Assembly (NCBI GenBank): GCA_030737835.1
Contig: JAUJYN010000012.1
Coordinates: 5,451,731-5,515,730 of the forward strand
Reading direction: 5' to 3'
From: Acorus gramineus
Taxonomy: Eukaryota; Streptophyta; Magnoliopsida; Acorales; Acoraceae
DNA length: 64,000 nt
Part shown: one piece after another, positions 1-10,651 of the stretch
How positions within the stretch are numbered: position 1 is the first letter of the stretch
Layout: each line of letters starts with the position of its first letter
Notes under the pieces: generated by a model
Told to the model about the DNA's origin: nothing
The model's input: only the letters and a program-made list of their open reading frames with translations
The model's database searches: none
Translations under genes and position numbers: made by a program

Positions 1-2640
1 TATTCTTCTAGCCACTTATAATTCCACCAGATCAAGTTGCACCTAATGCCAGGGACATCAGATCAAAAAGGCCTTCCCCCAACTAATGACACACTCCAGA
101 CTCTTGCAAACAGAACACATCTACCCCGAATCTCTTGAACAAGTCTTTTGCTACCTCCCTCTTCCTTGGGTCCCCGACCCCCCTTATATTCCATCAAAGA
201 ACTTTCATTGTAACACAGGAATAATCCCATGTATGCCTCCAACAGGCTTATCTCCTCCTTTAGCTGCTGTCTTGTTCCTTCGTGCCTTTAGGTTCTCTAG
301 ACCCCCATCTAACCTCATACCTGAGAAGATTGAGAAGCTCTCTAGAACCTTTTCTTGGTTTGTTCTTCTTTATAGTTACCGCTACAGAGGTCCTGTCCCT
401 GCCAGAATGAGAGCTGACCTTGTGGCATCCTCCATAGCATCCAGAAGAATTGTATGAAACACTGCAGGAATGACCATGTGTATGAGCACCTAAAATTTAA
501 TCGCGAGCACATTTCTCATTTCTGCTTTGGAAACTGTTTCCAGAATAGGAATGAGAACTCGTCTTCTTTTCTGAAATTCCATATATATCAACAAGAAAAA
601 TGTTCTCATTGCATTGTGTTAATAATATGCTTAGAACTCATGGAAATTTGAAGTTCCTTCGTAGAGGGATTTTCCATGCTCACATTAATGACATTGACAT
701 GATGCAATTTGTTTTCCTTTTCTCGGTAGTAGAAGAAACTGTGAAATTACTATTTTCTGTAAAATATTTGTAGAAGCCAAATTTTGGCAGTTCTTTCAAT
801 TGGAGGTATTTAAAAATATGAAACAAATTACAAATCTTTTTTTTAACTGGCTCTATTTTTTTTTTATATAAAACAATGGGAAGACGAGTTTGTGTTTCTT
901 ATGCAAACTCATATGGGAATCTACTGAGGTTTCTAATGTGCTTAAATATTTCCAATATTTAAGTACTTCATGAGTAGATGGACATCCCATGTAAGCAAGG
1001 TTATAAGTAGAACCAAGAAGATCGGAATCTGACTTGAGTTTCAGGAACATTTTTTCCTTGGTTAAACTAGGATACCTAGATGATCAACTAAATTACAAAA
1101 TGAAGTCTTGAAGAAATTCTGAGGATGATAAGAATGAAACAAGAATGCTTAAATGTAAACAAATCTGAAGAGAAATCATGTACAAATATATAAGATAGGA
1201 AATCAATCATGAAAGAAAAACAAGAAGTTAACAGAGGAAAACGAAAGGTAAATAATGGAATATAAAAGGATTATCTAACACCATTGAGGAACATAACATG
1301 TTACACACATATTGTGTGTATTTTTATGAGATGAACATGATGGCAACAATTATGAAGAAACAACCTTTAGTTTTTCATGCATACAAAATGAAAAACTTGA
1401 GACTTATGCACAACACTTGATGAAGGATCCACCATGATTCCAGTAGTAAAGAATATGAAGACATTTAACCAGGCCCCTCCTTTCCTCTACTTTTTTTAGG
1501 GCTAGAAATTGTAAAAAAAGGAATAAATCTATAGAGGGAGAGAAACAGTGCTATGTGGAGAACGTGTGGGAAGGGATATTAGGCTGTGCATGTTTGGGGG
1601 AATATAATTTGGAAGCCTCGGTTTTGGTTATCAATAGGGATGGACTGTTTCATCATGATACTCAGATGGGCAAAGGGAGCCTTTGTGTGGTTCCCACTTT
1701 AGGATGTTCTTTTTGATGTCTCATCTCCTAGTTCCCCCCTTTTGGAATATTCATCAGACAGTACATATTATTTCAGGTGGTTGTCCCACATTTTTTTCGT
1801 GAAAAAGAATGCCCTTTTGTTACCAATTGCTGCAAGTTGTCATTCCCCCTTTGTCTAAATCCTTTTGATTGTTATTATGGGAGTTGGGCTAAATGAATCA
1901 ACTAAAAATCTTCACCATGAAATGCTTCATTGAAATCAGTATATCATTCAAAGAACAACATGATGATACAATTATGATCCATGTTACATGCAGCTAAGCT
2001 ATTGCTTATTGGGCAGTTTTTGGCCATCACCTGACCATGTGACTGATTGTTTAGAAGAAGAAATTTTATTTTCCTTTCCTCAGGCATTGTGCTAGCAGAC
2101 CCGAAACCTTTGGAAAATAGCTATGTGGGTGTTAGCAGTAAGATTATAGTATGTTTAGTGTTGCTAATCAGATTTAAATATTCCAATTTTTTATGGGTGG
2201 ATTGGACAAAGGACAAAAAAATGAAAACTAATGGTCAGCATGTTTATGTCATTATGACAAAAGAAATCCATCCCATGAGTATCGTGATGATTTTTTCTTT
2301 TGCATTTAATGAAAACAAAATATTTCAAAAGCAGTTCACTTCTACTCGATTTAAAAATAAGGTTTATAAAGCATCAGCCGTATCCCATCCAAGTAGAACG
2401 ACAGAAGATCTAAAAATACTCATAGTCAAAAGAAATCTGAGTTGAAGAAACTATATAAACATGAAAAACAAATCAGAAAACATCAATTCACAAAGAAAAA
2501 AACTAATCACTCAATTCATGGAGTGGAATCCTCTCCTTGATGGGAGAATTCTAGCCTATCATTATTGGTGATATTGTAGAATAAAAATAAAAGCCTTTCA
2601 TGAAAATAAAATAAAAAACACTTTTATTGAAAACTAATAG
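1..2640. other. AT-rich noncoding stretch, probably intronic
   Basis: No convincing coding exon was found on either strand. The longest open frame (86-457) matches no family I recognise and has no splice or codon pattern supporting it. The next gene feature downstream is an internal exon of a GPCAT gene at 6912, so this stretch may be part of a long upstream intron; that is inference, because none of the earlier exons of that family was found here. The end near 2520-2645 may be leader sequence of the minus-strand LTR element that follows. Confidence 0.5.
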
Positions 2641-2645
2641 AATCT

Positions 2646-2657
2646 GTCTCTGATACC
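2646..2657 (-). other. Retrotransposon primer-binding site
   Basis: On the minus strand this reads TGGTATCAGAGA, close to the plant retrotransposon consensus TGGTATCAGAGC, which is complementary to the 3' end of initiator tRNA-Met. It lies after an LTR end (at 2679), separated by a run of about 20 T. The long homopolymer between LTR and primer site is unusual and probably arose after insertion. Confidence 0.65.
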
Positions 2658-2678
2658 AAAAAAAAAAAAAAAAAAAAA

Positions 2679-3074
2679 TGAAAACTCAAGACAGAAAAGA
2701 AAGAACAAAGACTGAAAATAAAAGTCTTCTTGGCTGAATGAAGTGATGCCCTCCTCTCTCTCTGCAGTGCCCTTTTTATTGGGTTTTGAGGGTTGAATTG
2801 GTTGTAAATGCTGATTTGATTGAGTTGTTAGTGTTGATTTGTAAAATATGTTGGAGATGTAATTGCAAAATCTGTTGGAGATCTTGTTGATTTGTTGGAG
2901 ATGTCAAAGCTGATTTGATTGAAGATTTTATTGATTTGATGGATCAGATTTAGAAGTTTTGATGAAGCTTTAAATGCTAATTCCTTCTCCAAATTATAAC
3001 CTGCCAAATTTAGATCCTGCCAAATTAAAATACCGCCAAATTCAGATTTCTGAATTTTAAAATATGGCTCCACA
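2679..3074 (-). mobile_element. Copia-type LTR, minus strand
   Basis: Read on the minus strand this 396-bp segment starts TGTGGAGCC and ends GAGTTTTCA, so it has the TG...CA ends of an LTR. It contains a TATA-like CAATAAAAAGG about 70% along and a T/C-rich tail. A poly-T tract and then a tRNA-Met type primer-binding site follow it on the minus strand, as expected for the upstream LTR of a retrotransposon. I found no second copy at lower coordinates, so this is a truncated element or an LTR with a little leader. Copia rather than gypsy is a guess from the primer site and tail style. Confidence 0.65.
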
Positions 3075-3299
3075 TGAAAAAAATATGATTATGCATATAT
3101 TAAATGTATAAATATTGTCAATTTGTGCAAAATATGCTTTGAATATAAAGAACAAGAAACTTCCCTAATATGCATGTAAAAGTGAATAATTACATTGGGA
3201 AATGTTCTAAAACAACTCTGAAATGCATAAGAAAATATATTCTTTTGAATATCTAACAGGTCACATGAGAAATAGGATTTATTTGGTCATCCCTAGTAG

Positions 3300-3730
3300 A
3301 CGGAGTGTTTTTTTTTTTTTTTGTAGGTTGATTTCATGGACGATTCTTCTATGCTCACAGATATCAGTTAATTGACATTATTGTTATAAAATCTATGCAA
3401 TACATGATTTTTGTGAACGTTAAGGATTTAGTTACTTTCATCCGTAAAGACATAGCTGATGATAATACATGCCTTCCTTCCTCCCTCACATTACTTACCC
3501 CTCTTCCCCCCCCCCCCCCCCTACACGCGCGCTCGCACACGCACACGGGTGTGCAATCTGAAGTGTCAAATTAGTTACTTACATATGTAAAGACATCGTT
3601 GTGGTAATATATTCCTCCCTCACAATACTTACCCTCCCCCCCACATAGAGGCACACGTGTGCTTACCCTCCCCCCCTCACACAAGCACAGGTGCGCACAC
3701 AGGTGTGCGATCTATAACGTCAAATTTCCA
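3300..3730. repeat. Tandem duplication with C-tracts and CA/CG dinucleotides
   Basis: A segment around 3421-3540 (TTAGTTACTT, GTAAAGACAT, CCTCCCTCACA, ACTTACCC, C-tract, CACACG, GGTGTGC) recurs at about 3563-3700 in the same order, with a partial third pass from 3662. The first copy has an uninterrupted C-run of about 15 and an alternating CACGCGCGCTCGCACACGC stretch. This is a slippage-prone minisatellite-like region without coding content. Confidence 0.75.
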
Positions 3731-3939
3731 TACAAGAACTTCGCAAGTCATCTTTTCAGTTTTCTGTGTCATGAATTGATCTCAATTTTTTAAAATTTGG
3801 AAGCTATATTTTGAACTGACCTATAATCCAATGATGCTATCCTTTGGTGCTGGGGTGATTTGGCATCTTGACTTTAGAGCTCTTGATAATTTTATTTCAA
3901 GTACATCTGCCTTGCCAATTGAATACATTGTTGTTTTCA

Positions 3940-4341
3940 TTTTTTATTATTATATATATAAAATTAGTTTAGATAATTTCTTGTTGGTTTGTTTTGTTAT
4001 GTAACCATAGATTTTTTTTGTGGTTTGGAAAATAATTTTGTTGCATGTTAGGAATAAGTTTTTAGGAATCTATTGAGTTGTTACATGGTTAATATGGTGG
4101 TTTGTTGAAATGGTAGGGATTTAGATTCCATCTCAGGAAACTTAAATATCTGTAAATAGGCCAATTAGAGTTGTAAAAGGGAATTATGTTTTTTATAATT
4201 TTTTTTTTTTTTGAGTTTGAAATAGGTTCTTGGAGACTCTTCTGGATTTTATTCATGCTTTTGTTGAAGTAATAAAAGTTTTTATTAACCATGACCCTCT
4301 CTTTTTGAAAGTTCCTCTCCCCCTTATATTCTTGATCTGCA
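3940..4341 (+). mobile_element. Upstream LTR of a small LTR retrotransposon
   Basis: This segment matches 5350-5657 plus 6683-6757 in order: TTTAGATAATT, TATGTAACCA, AGGAATCTATTGAGTTGTTA, GGTTTGTTGAAATGGTAGGG, TTGGAGACTCTT, TTATTCATG, AATAAAAGTTT, and ends CTGCA. The 3' edge is firm because a primer-binding site starts six bases further on; the 5' edge is approximate. The pair diverges at many positions, so the insertion is not recent. Confidence 0.75.
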
Positions 4342-5349
4342 TCATTTGGTAACGGAGCTTGTGCATTCGTTTCAAGCAAGATCCCTACCCCAAGATGACA
4401 AAATATCAAGTTGCAAATTCACAGGGTGACATGAATGGTGAAGTTACAAGAGATTCAATTAAAGAAATGTTAAGAGAAGTGGTTATACTTGTTGTGGTGG
4501 GCAACATAAACAGACCCTTGAGAACACATGCAGGTGTGACTCAAACAACATTGAGTCTCGGCACCACCTTCGAACCCAGAACCTTCAACTGTTTGCAGTT
4601 TTGACACAAGATCCCTCGTAATGACGTTTCGGCTAGGCCATCACAATGTTAATATCAATGACGGAGTGTTCCATACGAGTCGGTAGATTGTCTAATGAGT
4701 ATGGATGGTCATGCAATGGCACCACCGCTATTCAATCTCACAATAATCACGTCCTTTCTCACTATGAGGGTAAACAATCTTTCTTTGAGGTATCCTCATA
4801 ATGGATTGGAATAGGTGAAGTACACACCTAGCGCCTCATCCATGGAGGAGCGAAGACCTTCAGATCAACTCGAATTTCCTTGAGAGGATGAGCACAAAGG
4901 ACATCTTTGAGATGAAGTACCATATGGAGAAATGTTGTGACATTGATATCAACCATGACACCGAGGAGCACGTTGAATTCGTGAGTTTCGTGGAGACAAA
5001 GAGATCGTTGCTTAGGAAGACGACAAGAAATATGATGAAAAATCTCCTGAGGAATGGCATGAGGTTGAGGGGTTTGACAAAGACTCATTTTCATCTTCAT
5101 TTCAAAGGACCCTTACTTCAACATCGCGTCGGAGAACTCGTACTTTGTCAAATTTGAGTTGGATGAAGTCATACGTTTCCCATCATCACCAATATCCCTA
5201 CCTGCTTTGCTCATGATGTGGGAAAAACCCACGGAGCGTCAAGGAAGATAATGTGATCCTTAGATCATCAGGATTTACCGCACCCCATGATCGAGAATGC
5301 ATTCTTTTTTAGTTCGAGGAAGAACTCTCTCCAATCCGGAGAGATTAGG
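4342..5349 (+). mobile_element. Internal region of small LTR element, no polyprotein
   Basis: About 1 kb lies between the two LTRs. It begins with the primer-binding site and a possible gag-like start (ATGACAAAATATCAAG at about 4395), but no protease, reverse transcriptase or integrase motif is visible. The longest frames, on both strands at 4828-5157, are overlapping and match nothing I recognise. The element is therefore non-autonomous: either an internally deleted gypsy/copia copy or a compact family. It would need enzymes from another element to move. Confidence 0.6.
4347..4358 (+). other. Primer-binding site of the small LTR element
   Basis: TGGTAACGGAGC differs at two positions from the usual TGGTATCAGAGC (initiator tRNA-Met). 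It starts six bases after the LTR end at 4341. This placement supports reading 3940-4341 as the 5' LTR and the plus strand as the element's sense strand. Confidence 0.7.
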
Positions 5350-6757
5350 TTATGATTTTTATTATTTTATTTAAATAAGTAATTTAGATAATTAGCTTTT
5401 TTTTCTTTCTATGTAACCAAAGATTTTATCGATGGATTATGGTTGTGTTAGGAATCTATTGAGTTGTTATGTGGTTATATATTGGTTTGTTGAAATGGTA
5501 GGGATTTAGATTAGATATTATCTCATCTAAACAAACTTATATGCATATAAATAGGTTTCATTAGAGTAGTAAAAGCGAATTAAATTTCGTACAATTATTT
5601 CTTTGAATTATAAAGAGGTTTTTGGAGACTCTTTTGGCTTTTATTCATGATTTTGTTTCTTGAGATAAGTTAGAAATTGTATTGTAGGTGTGAGTAGCAT
5701 CGAAATACAAAGTCCGAAAGGGATAGATGAGAGAAAATGGGACTGAGAGAACTACATAAAGGGGATAAAATAAAGGCGGCTCTCTAAAGGAAACGTTGGT
5801 GAGTAGATGAGTAACTACCAACCAAACATTTCAAAACTGCCCCATCACCACTGCTTTGTTGCTAGCCTGTCACCATCAGCACCCCTCCCACAAAACGGAC
5901 AGACGATGCATCAGTTAGCCCCCTGCCCCATGACGCGATGAACACTCCCACCAACTCCACCAAGTTTTCAATATAAACTCATGAAGATTTGAAGATGGCC
6001 TGATTTCACGTTAACCAAATGGCCCACGCCCCTGCTGGAACCACCATTTGTGTAATCTTTTCCGCTACGCTTCTATCCCCCCTCTCCTCAAACGCTGCCC
6101 CGCCCTCCAAAGCGGCTCCAGACCTCCAAACGGGAGTGCAAGTCCAGTGGCCGCCCCCAAGCGCGCCCATCTCTAATGTGACACCATACACTTGCACATC
6201 AAATGAGTCACTGTCTCTGGTTTTGCATTGCATAAGGCACATATTGTCGAGTCCTCCGGTCTCCATTTCGCCCAATAGACACGCGTTAGAAGCCGCTCCT
6301 GGTAGGTGAGCCACATAAATACCTGCACTTTCCACTGGGACATGCACCTTCCATATTTCTTTCCATTTTCTGGCAGTTGTCTCTATGGGGGGCTGTGCCC
6401 GCTGCCACCACGCGTGTCCTGCTTTCACCATGAAGACCCCACTCGCATGTCCATTCCACTTCACCGTATCGCGATTTCTAGGGATCAGCCTGGCCAATAT
6501 TAGCCATCCGATCAATTCCAAGTAGCGCTCTCTTTTGGCGGGCTACAGGACGCTGCGAACCGGATATCCCACTGCCTGAGTTCCTCCACGGTCCAAAATT
6601 CCTTCACCCGTCCTGTCCTGTTAGACACAAGCTGAAACAAATCAGGGAACCTGACCTGGAGTGGAACATTCATGATTTTGTTGAAGCAATAAAAGTTTCT
6701 ATTAGCCCTGTCTCTCTCTTTTGGAATGTTCCTCTTCCCTTCCATTCTCGATTTGCA
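5350..6757 (+). mobile_element. Downstream LTR, split by a LINE
   Basis: The second LTR of the small element runs from about 5350 to 5657, is interrupted by 1010 bp of LINE sequence, and resumes at 6668/6683 to end CGATTTGCA at 6757. The 15-base word ATTCATGATTTTGTT occurs at 5643-5657 and again at 6668-6682, flanking the insertion, and only once in the intact LTR1 counterpart (with one mismatch, near 4251). This is the target-site duplication of the LINE. Confidence 0.8.
5658..6667 (-). mobile_element. 5'-truncated L1-type LINE
   Basis: The minus strand encodes a decayed LINE C-terminal region. From the 6667 side a frame reads VRFPDLFQLVSNRTGRVKEFW, then after a frameshift near 6520 come KWNGHASGVFMVKAGHAWW and WKEIWKVHVP, the typical segment before and inside the zf-RVT domain of plant non-LTR elements. 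A further shift gives a CALCNAK...THLMCKC pattern near 6200-6260, the zinc-binding part. Reverse transcriptase is missing, as expected for 5' truncation. Perfect 15-bp target duplications flank it. A clear poly-A tail is not visible at the 5658 end, only a short A-rich stretch, so the tail has decayed. Confidence 0.8.
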
Positions 6758-6911
6758 TAATTTCAGAAGACAGAAGGTGTCCATGCAAACATTTCATTCT
6801 TGGTTATAGGGTTAAATTTCTAATAAACTTTATGTTGCATGTCTGTTACTTTCCTCTTTACTTTTTGGCATACCATCCATTTCTTTCCTTACAGGTTTTG
6901 TTGCATCACAG

Positions 6912-8161
6912 GAATTGTTTTCTTCACTATCCGATGGTGGAATCCTACAACCTTTGAGGCAATGCATCCAGAGGGACCAGCACATCTACGTGCATCTTGG
7001 CCATACGCTGAAGATTCGTTATACCTATGGACATGGTTGTTTGTTGTACCTTTGGCCGCATATACCCTGTGGCAGCTTCTCTACTTCCTCATTGTTAATG
7101 TACTCCGTCGACAGAGGCTACTGAGGGATCCTGAAGTAATGACGTCTTACAGGTCTCTCTCTTCCTATTTTTTCCCCTGTTTATCAAATAATTATGTTTT
7201 ACCATGTAAACTGCATATGGCTCTTTGATTAAAAATTGTGTGATCTTTATCTAAATGGGTGTTATGCTTTATTTAGTTTCACCATCTTCACAGTTTTCTA
7301 TTGGTTTTATTTTCATTTTCTCCATCTTTTGTATTTCAGTTTGTTCAAATGAACTTTTTAATCAGATGGTAAACCTTATCAACCTTTTCTTTTATAGAGA
7401 TCCACCACATAAGAAATACTGGTTTGGCAAATGCTCAATATCATGTTATTAAAACACTTTTAGGGCTTTGAAAATAAGAGGTGTTTTTAAACAAAATGTA
7501 TGGTCCCTTGTCAGCCGACAAGCAGGATAACTATCCGTTATTACTTCTGATGTCAACTTGTCTTGAACAGTTCCTAAATGGCTAAATCACTAACATATTA
7601 AAGGAATTGACATATCGAGTCCACTGTCATAATTTTACTCATCGATTATGATGCCTATTATACATCCCTTTGGCAGAACTTCAAAGAACCACTTACTAGA
7701 GAAAACATTGGGTTATTAGTTGAGTGGGGAAGTTCATTCATTCATTCTGTACCATCTTGAATTTTTCTTTAATCTTATTGAACAGGGAGCTGTCAAAGAA
7801 AGCTCAAAAGGCAAACAACATCTGGTGGCGTTTAAGTGGGCTGCTGGGGGACAACAATCGTAATGCAATGTATATCTTGCTCCAAGCTGTGTTCACTGTG
7901 GCGACAATGGCACTCACCGTCCCGATTTTCCTGTCTTATGAGATGCATGTGACATTCCAGATACTCAAGGTCTCTGCAGCCATATGGAATGGTGGGAGCT
8001 TCCTTTTGGAAGTCATGCCGAAACAAGTGGTTCTCAAGGAAAAGAAGAAATTGGAAATGAAACCAATCACAACTCGGTCAGAACAGCCTGCACCATCGAT
8101 GGATACATCGACAAATGACAACCATGGTTCCGAGGAGGCCATTCATTCCGATAATTCATAA
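6912..8161 (+). CDS. Glycerophosphocholine acyltransferase, last two exons
   Basis: This is the 3' part of a plant GPCAT (DUF2838) gene. The enzyme acylates glycerophosphocholine to lysophosphatidylcholine in phospholipid remodelling at internal membranes (family knowledge). Exon 6912-7152 follows an acceptor ending CACAG; its first two bases complete a split Gly codon, then [11 protein letters not shown], a hydrophobic [18 protein letters not shown] segment and [16 protein letters not shown]. The donor is at 7153. Exon 7786-8161 completes the split Arg codon and reads [31 protein letters not shown], membrane segments, [13 protein letters not shown], and a polar Ser/Glu tail to TAA at 8159-8161. 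Family order and spacing are intact. The upstream exons (N-terminal coiled segment and first membrane spans) are absent from this window, so the preceding intron probably exceeds 6.9 kb and contains the nested transposons at 2.6-6.8 kb. Confidence 0.9.
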
Positions 8162-10650
8162 AGTGTAAAAACACATGTACTTGTTGGAGTTTTTTTTTTT
8201 TTTTTTCTCCATTTGTATCAATATCTCAGGTGGGTTCTCTGTTGAAACAAAACATATTTTGCTTATGAGGCCATAATGTATGATATGGTTGTTGGGTTTC
8301 ATTTTGAAAAAAAAACAAAATGTAAAGACAAGGACTTGTATATTTTGGGGGCGTTGGTGTGTTGCTATACTTAATCCTTTTTATCTCAAATGCAAGTCCA
8401 TATGCATCGTAAGTCATCCAGTGAAGTACATAGTTGGATGGTGTATATACTTCATCAAAAAAAAATTACACTTATTAAAAATGAGTTCATTTAATTCAAA
8501 ATGGACCGATGCTTTTTATCAAAGCATATGTATTTCATTAGATAATATTTACTATTTTAAAAAAAATAAAAAATGTGATTTAAAAAAGACTGGAGTGTAA
8601 CATTTTCCACATTTTTTTGTGTTTTTGTAGAAACAATTTGTCTGAATAATTTCAGTGTCTGTGCTGCATGCCTTCACATGCGCAATCCTCTCATTATGTG
8701 AATCTGTGATGGTCTTTCTATTCAACTAGTGTATTAAATAGAAGAATATGATTAGTATGAATCCCCATGAATTGGTACCAATTGGATTCTTTAGCCATGC
8801 CATAAAGTTTAGACCAGGTGAGACCTCTTACCTTGGGTTTTTGGTAGACTATATGAAATTATTTCTCCTCTAAACAATAGTAAGATTTGAATCCATGACT
8901 CCTGGATGTACCTCATGGTTTGATTCTCATCTTGGTTTTTGTTAAAAGAAAATGAAAATTCTTGAAGTTGCATGAAAATCCAACTAAAAAATATAATCTA
9001 ACGGTGTACATCCACTTTATACTGAAAATCTTGTCATAATCTATCCGCATAGACTGCATATCCGAACAATGCCTGCTGTGTTCCGTTTTTGTTAAAATAC
9101 CACTGTTAAAAACATTCTTGTTGAAATACCCCTCAAAATTTTGTGAGGAGGACATGCTATTGATGGAAAAAAACAAAGTTAATGGAGGAAAAGAAAATAA
9201 TCAGGCAACAAAAATGAACTTTTGCCCTTCCCAATGCATAGATAACACAATCCACATCTGCGAGACACTATTCAATTCACGGATAGAGCAATCAAATTAA
9301 TATTCATGAAAGAAAATTTAAAAAGGGATATGATATAAACAAATAAATATCACAGAAAAGCTTGTGTACAGCTCACCATGGAAGTTTAAGAAAAGAGATG
9401 TTCCTAACGAGGGGGGTTTTAAAGCCCCCTTTATACAAGGTTTTATTTGGCTTGTATACAAGGAAAGACCACTGACCAGAGTTTACAGTGCCAATCCCCA
9501 ATGCACCTAAGGACTGTGAACTGTGTAACAGGAGGAGGAATTGGTTCAGCACGTATTTTGAACGCAGCGTGAAACTGATAAAAAGATCCAACCAGCGTTG
9601 AGATCTCATAAGCTCCTTGAATCCACAAGGAAGAAAGCCTCAAAATAGAGGAAATTCAAAATATTATTGATAAAAAACTGAAAACCCTTGATTACAAGTC
9701 TGCTATTTATACTAATAACATAAAATTTCTGATTCTATGAGATTCTAAATGATCATAGGAATTGATAGAAATCAATTCCGATCTGTTATGATTGAGATAT
9801 CACAAATCTAAAACTTATTAAAAATAGTAAAATCGCTAATTTAAAGGCCTAAATGAATGGATTTTAAAAAATAAGAATTGTCAGTTGTATAACAACTATT
9901 TCAAAAGATCTCCTCGATATATTTCACCATGTAAAATTTCGTGCGATTCTGAGATCGTGACCATTGATTTGTAATTTATCTGATGGACCTCTTTTGGTGC
10001 TCTCATCTGCATATTCTGTCCTACATCAGCTATTCAGTGGCGAGAGAAATGTGGAATGCCATTGGTGAGGGTGATGGATCCCATGGTAACTTCGTTTCTC
10101 TGGATCAGATGTGGGAGAAAGGTAGAAGTCTGAACAATATTCTTTTCATGCCCCTGTCATTCAGTCAATTTTCATTCAGTCAAATTGACAGCTTCTTCAT
10201 TGGTTTGAATGTACAGCTTTTTGGTATTGTTGTTTGTACTGTGGTTTTCTACTATGATACTATCTAATATATGGTATCACAGAACCTAACTTTCCTCAAA
10301 GAGAAAAGAAAATAATGCACAATATGCACTGGTCATAGCATATGGGAATACTTTCAAAACTTAAAAAAAAAATGTATAACCAGTCAATCCAAACTTGTTC
10401 AACTACTGCACAGTACAAATGATCGACCTAGAATTAGTAAGAATGCTTATTGTCCCAAAGTTTATAAAAGCCCTGCATGAGTCTAATATTCTGACAGACT
10501 ATAAAGAAGGAAAGATAACTAGATTTAGCAAGCAAAAAAATGCAGAAACGATAGTGCAATTTTGTTCCAAGGTATATGAGAAAATCTTCCAATATCAACC
10601 GAGGATTTAATACAACTGACACAAGTGGATATTTCGTTGTATACAAGTTA
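8162..10650. other. Intergenic / 3' flanks, no supported gene
   Basis: The first ~100 bases are probably the 3' UTR of the acyltransferase gene, including a T-run at 8192-8207. The rest is AT-rich. Two pieces deserve a note. On the minus strand 9443-9643 reads a compact frame (FHAAFKIRAEPIPPPVTQF, VLRCIGDWHCKLW) that might be a C-terminal exon of the DUF1995 gene upstream of it, but splice context is weak. On the plus strand 9983-10110 a short frame with SYSVAREMWNAIGEG resembles a decayed retroelement protein. Neither is strong enough to call. Confidence 0.4.
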
Positions 10651-10651
10651 C

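Noticed and set aside
86-651. Two plus-strand open frames (123 and 65 codons)
   Set aside because: No family resemblance, no supporting splice sites, and ordinary length for AT-poor pockets in intergenic DNA.
9373-9643. Minus-strand frames as the last DUF1995 exon
   Set aside because: Weak similarity only (VLRCIGDWHCKLW against a family pattern), no confident acceptor, and about 1 kb of unexplained sequence to the last good exon.
9983-10267. Plus-strand frame with SYSVAREMWNAIGEG, followed by a TGGTATCACAGAACC word near 10273
   Set aside because: Suggestive of a retroelement protein and primer site, but the frame is short and no LTR end (CA) or second motif supports it.
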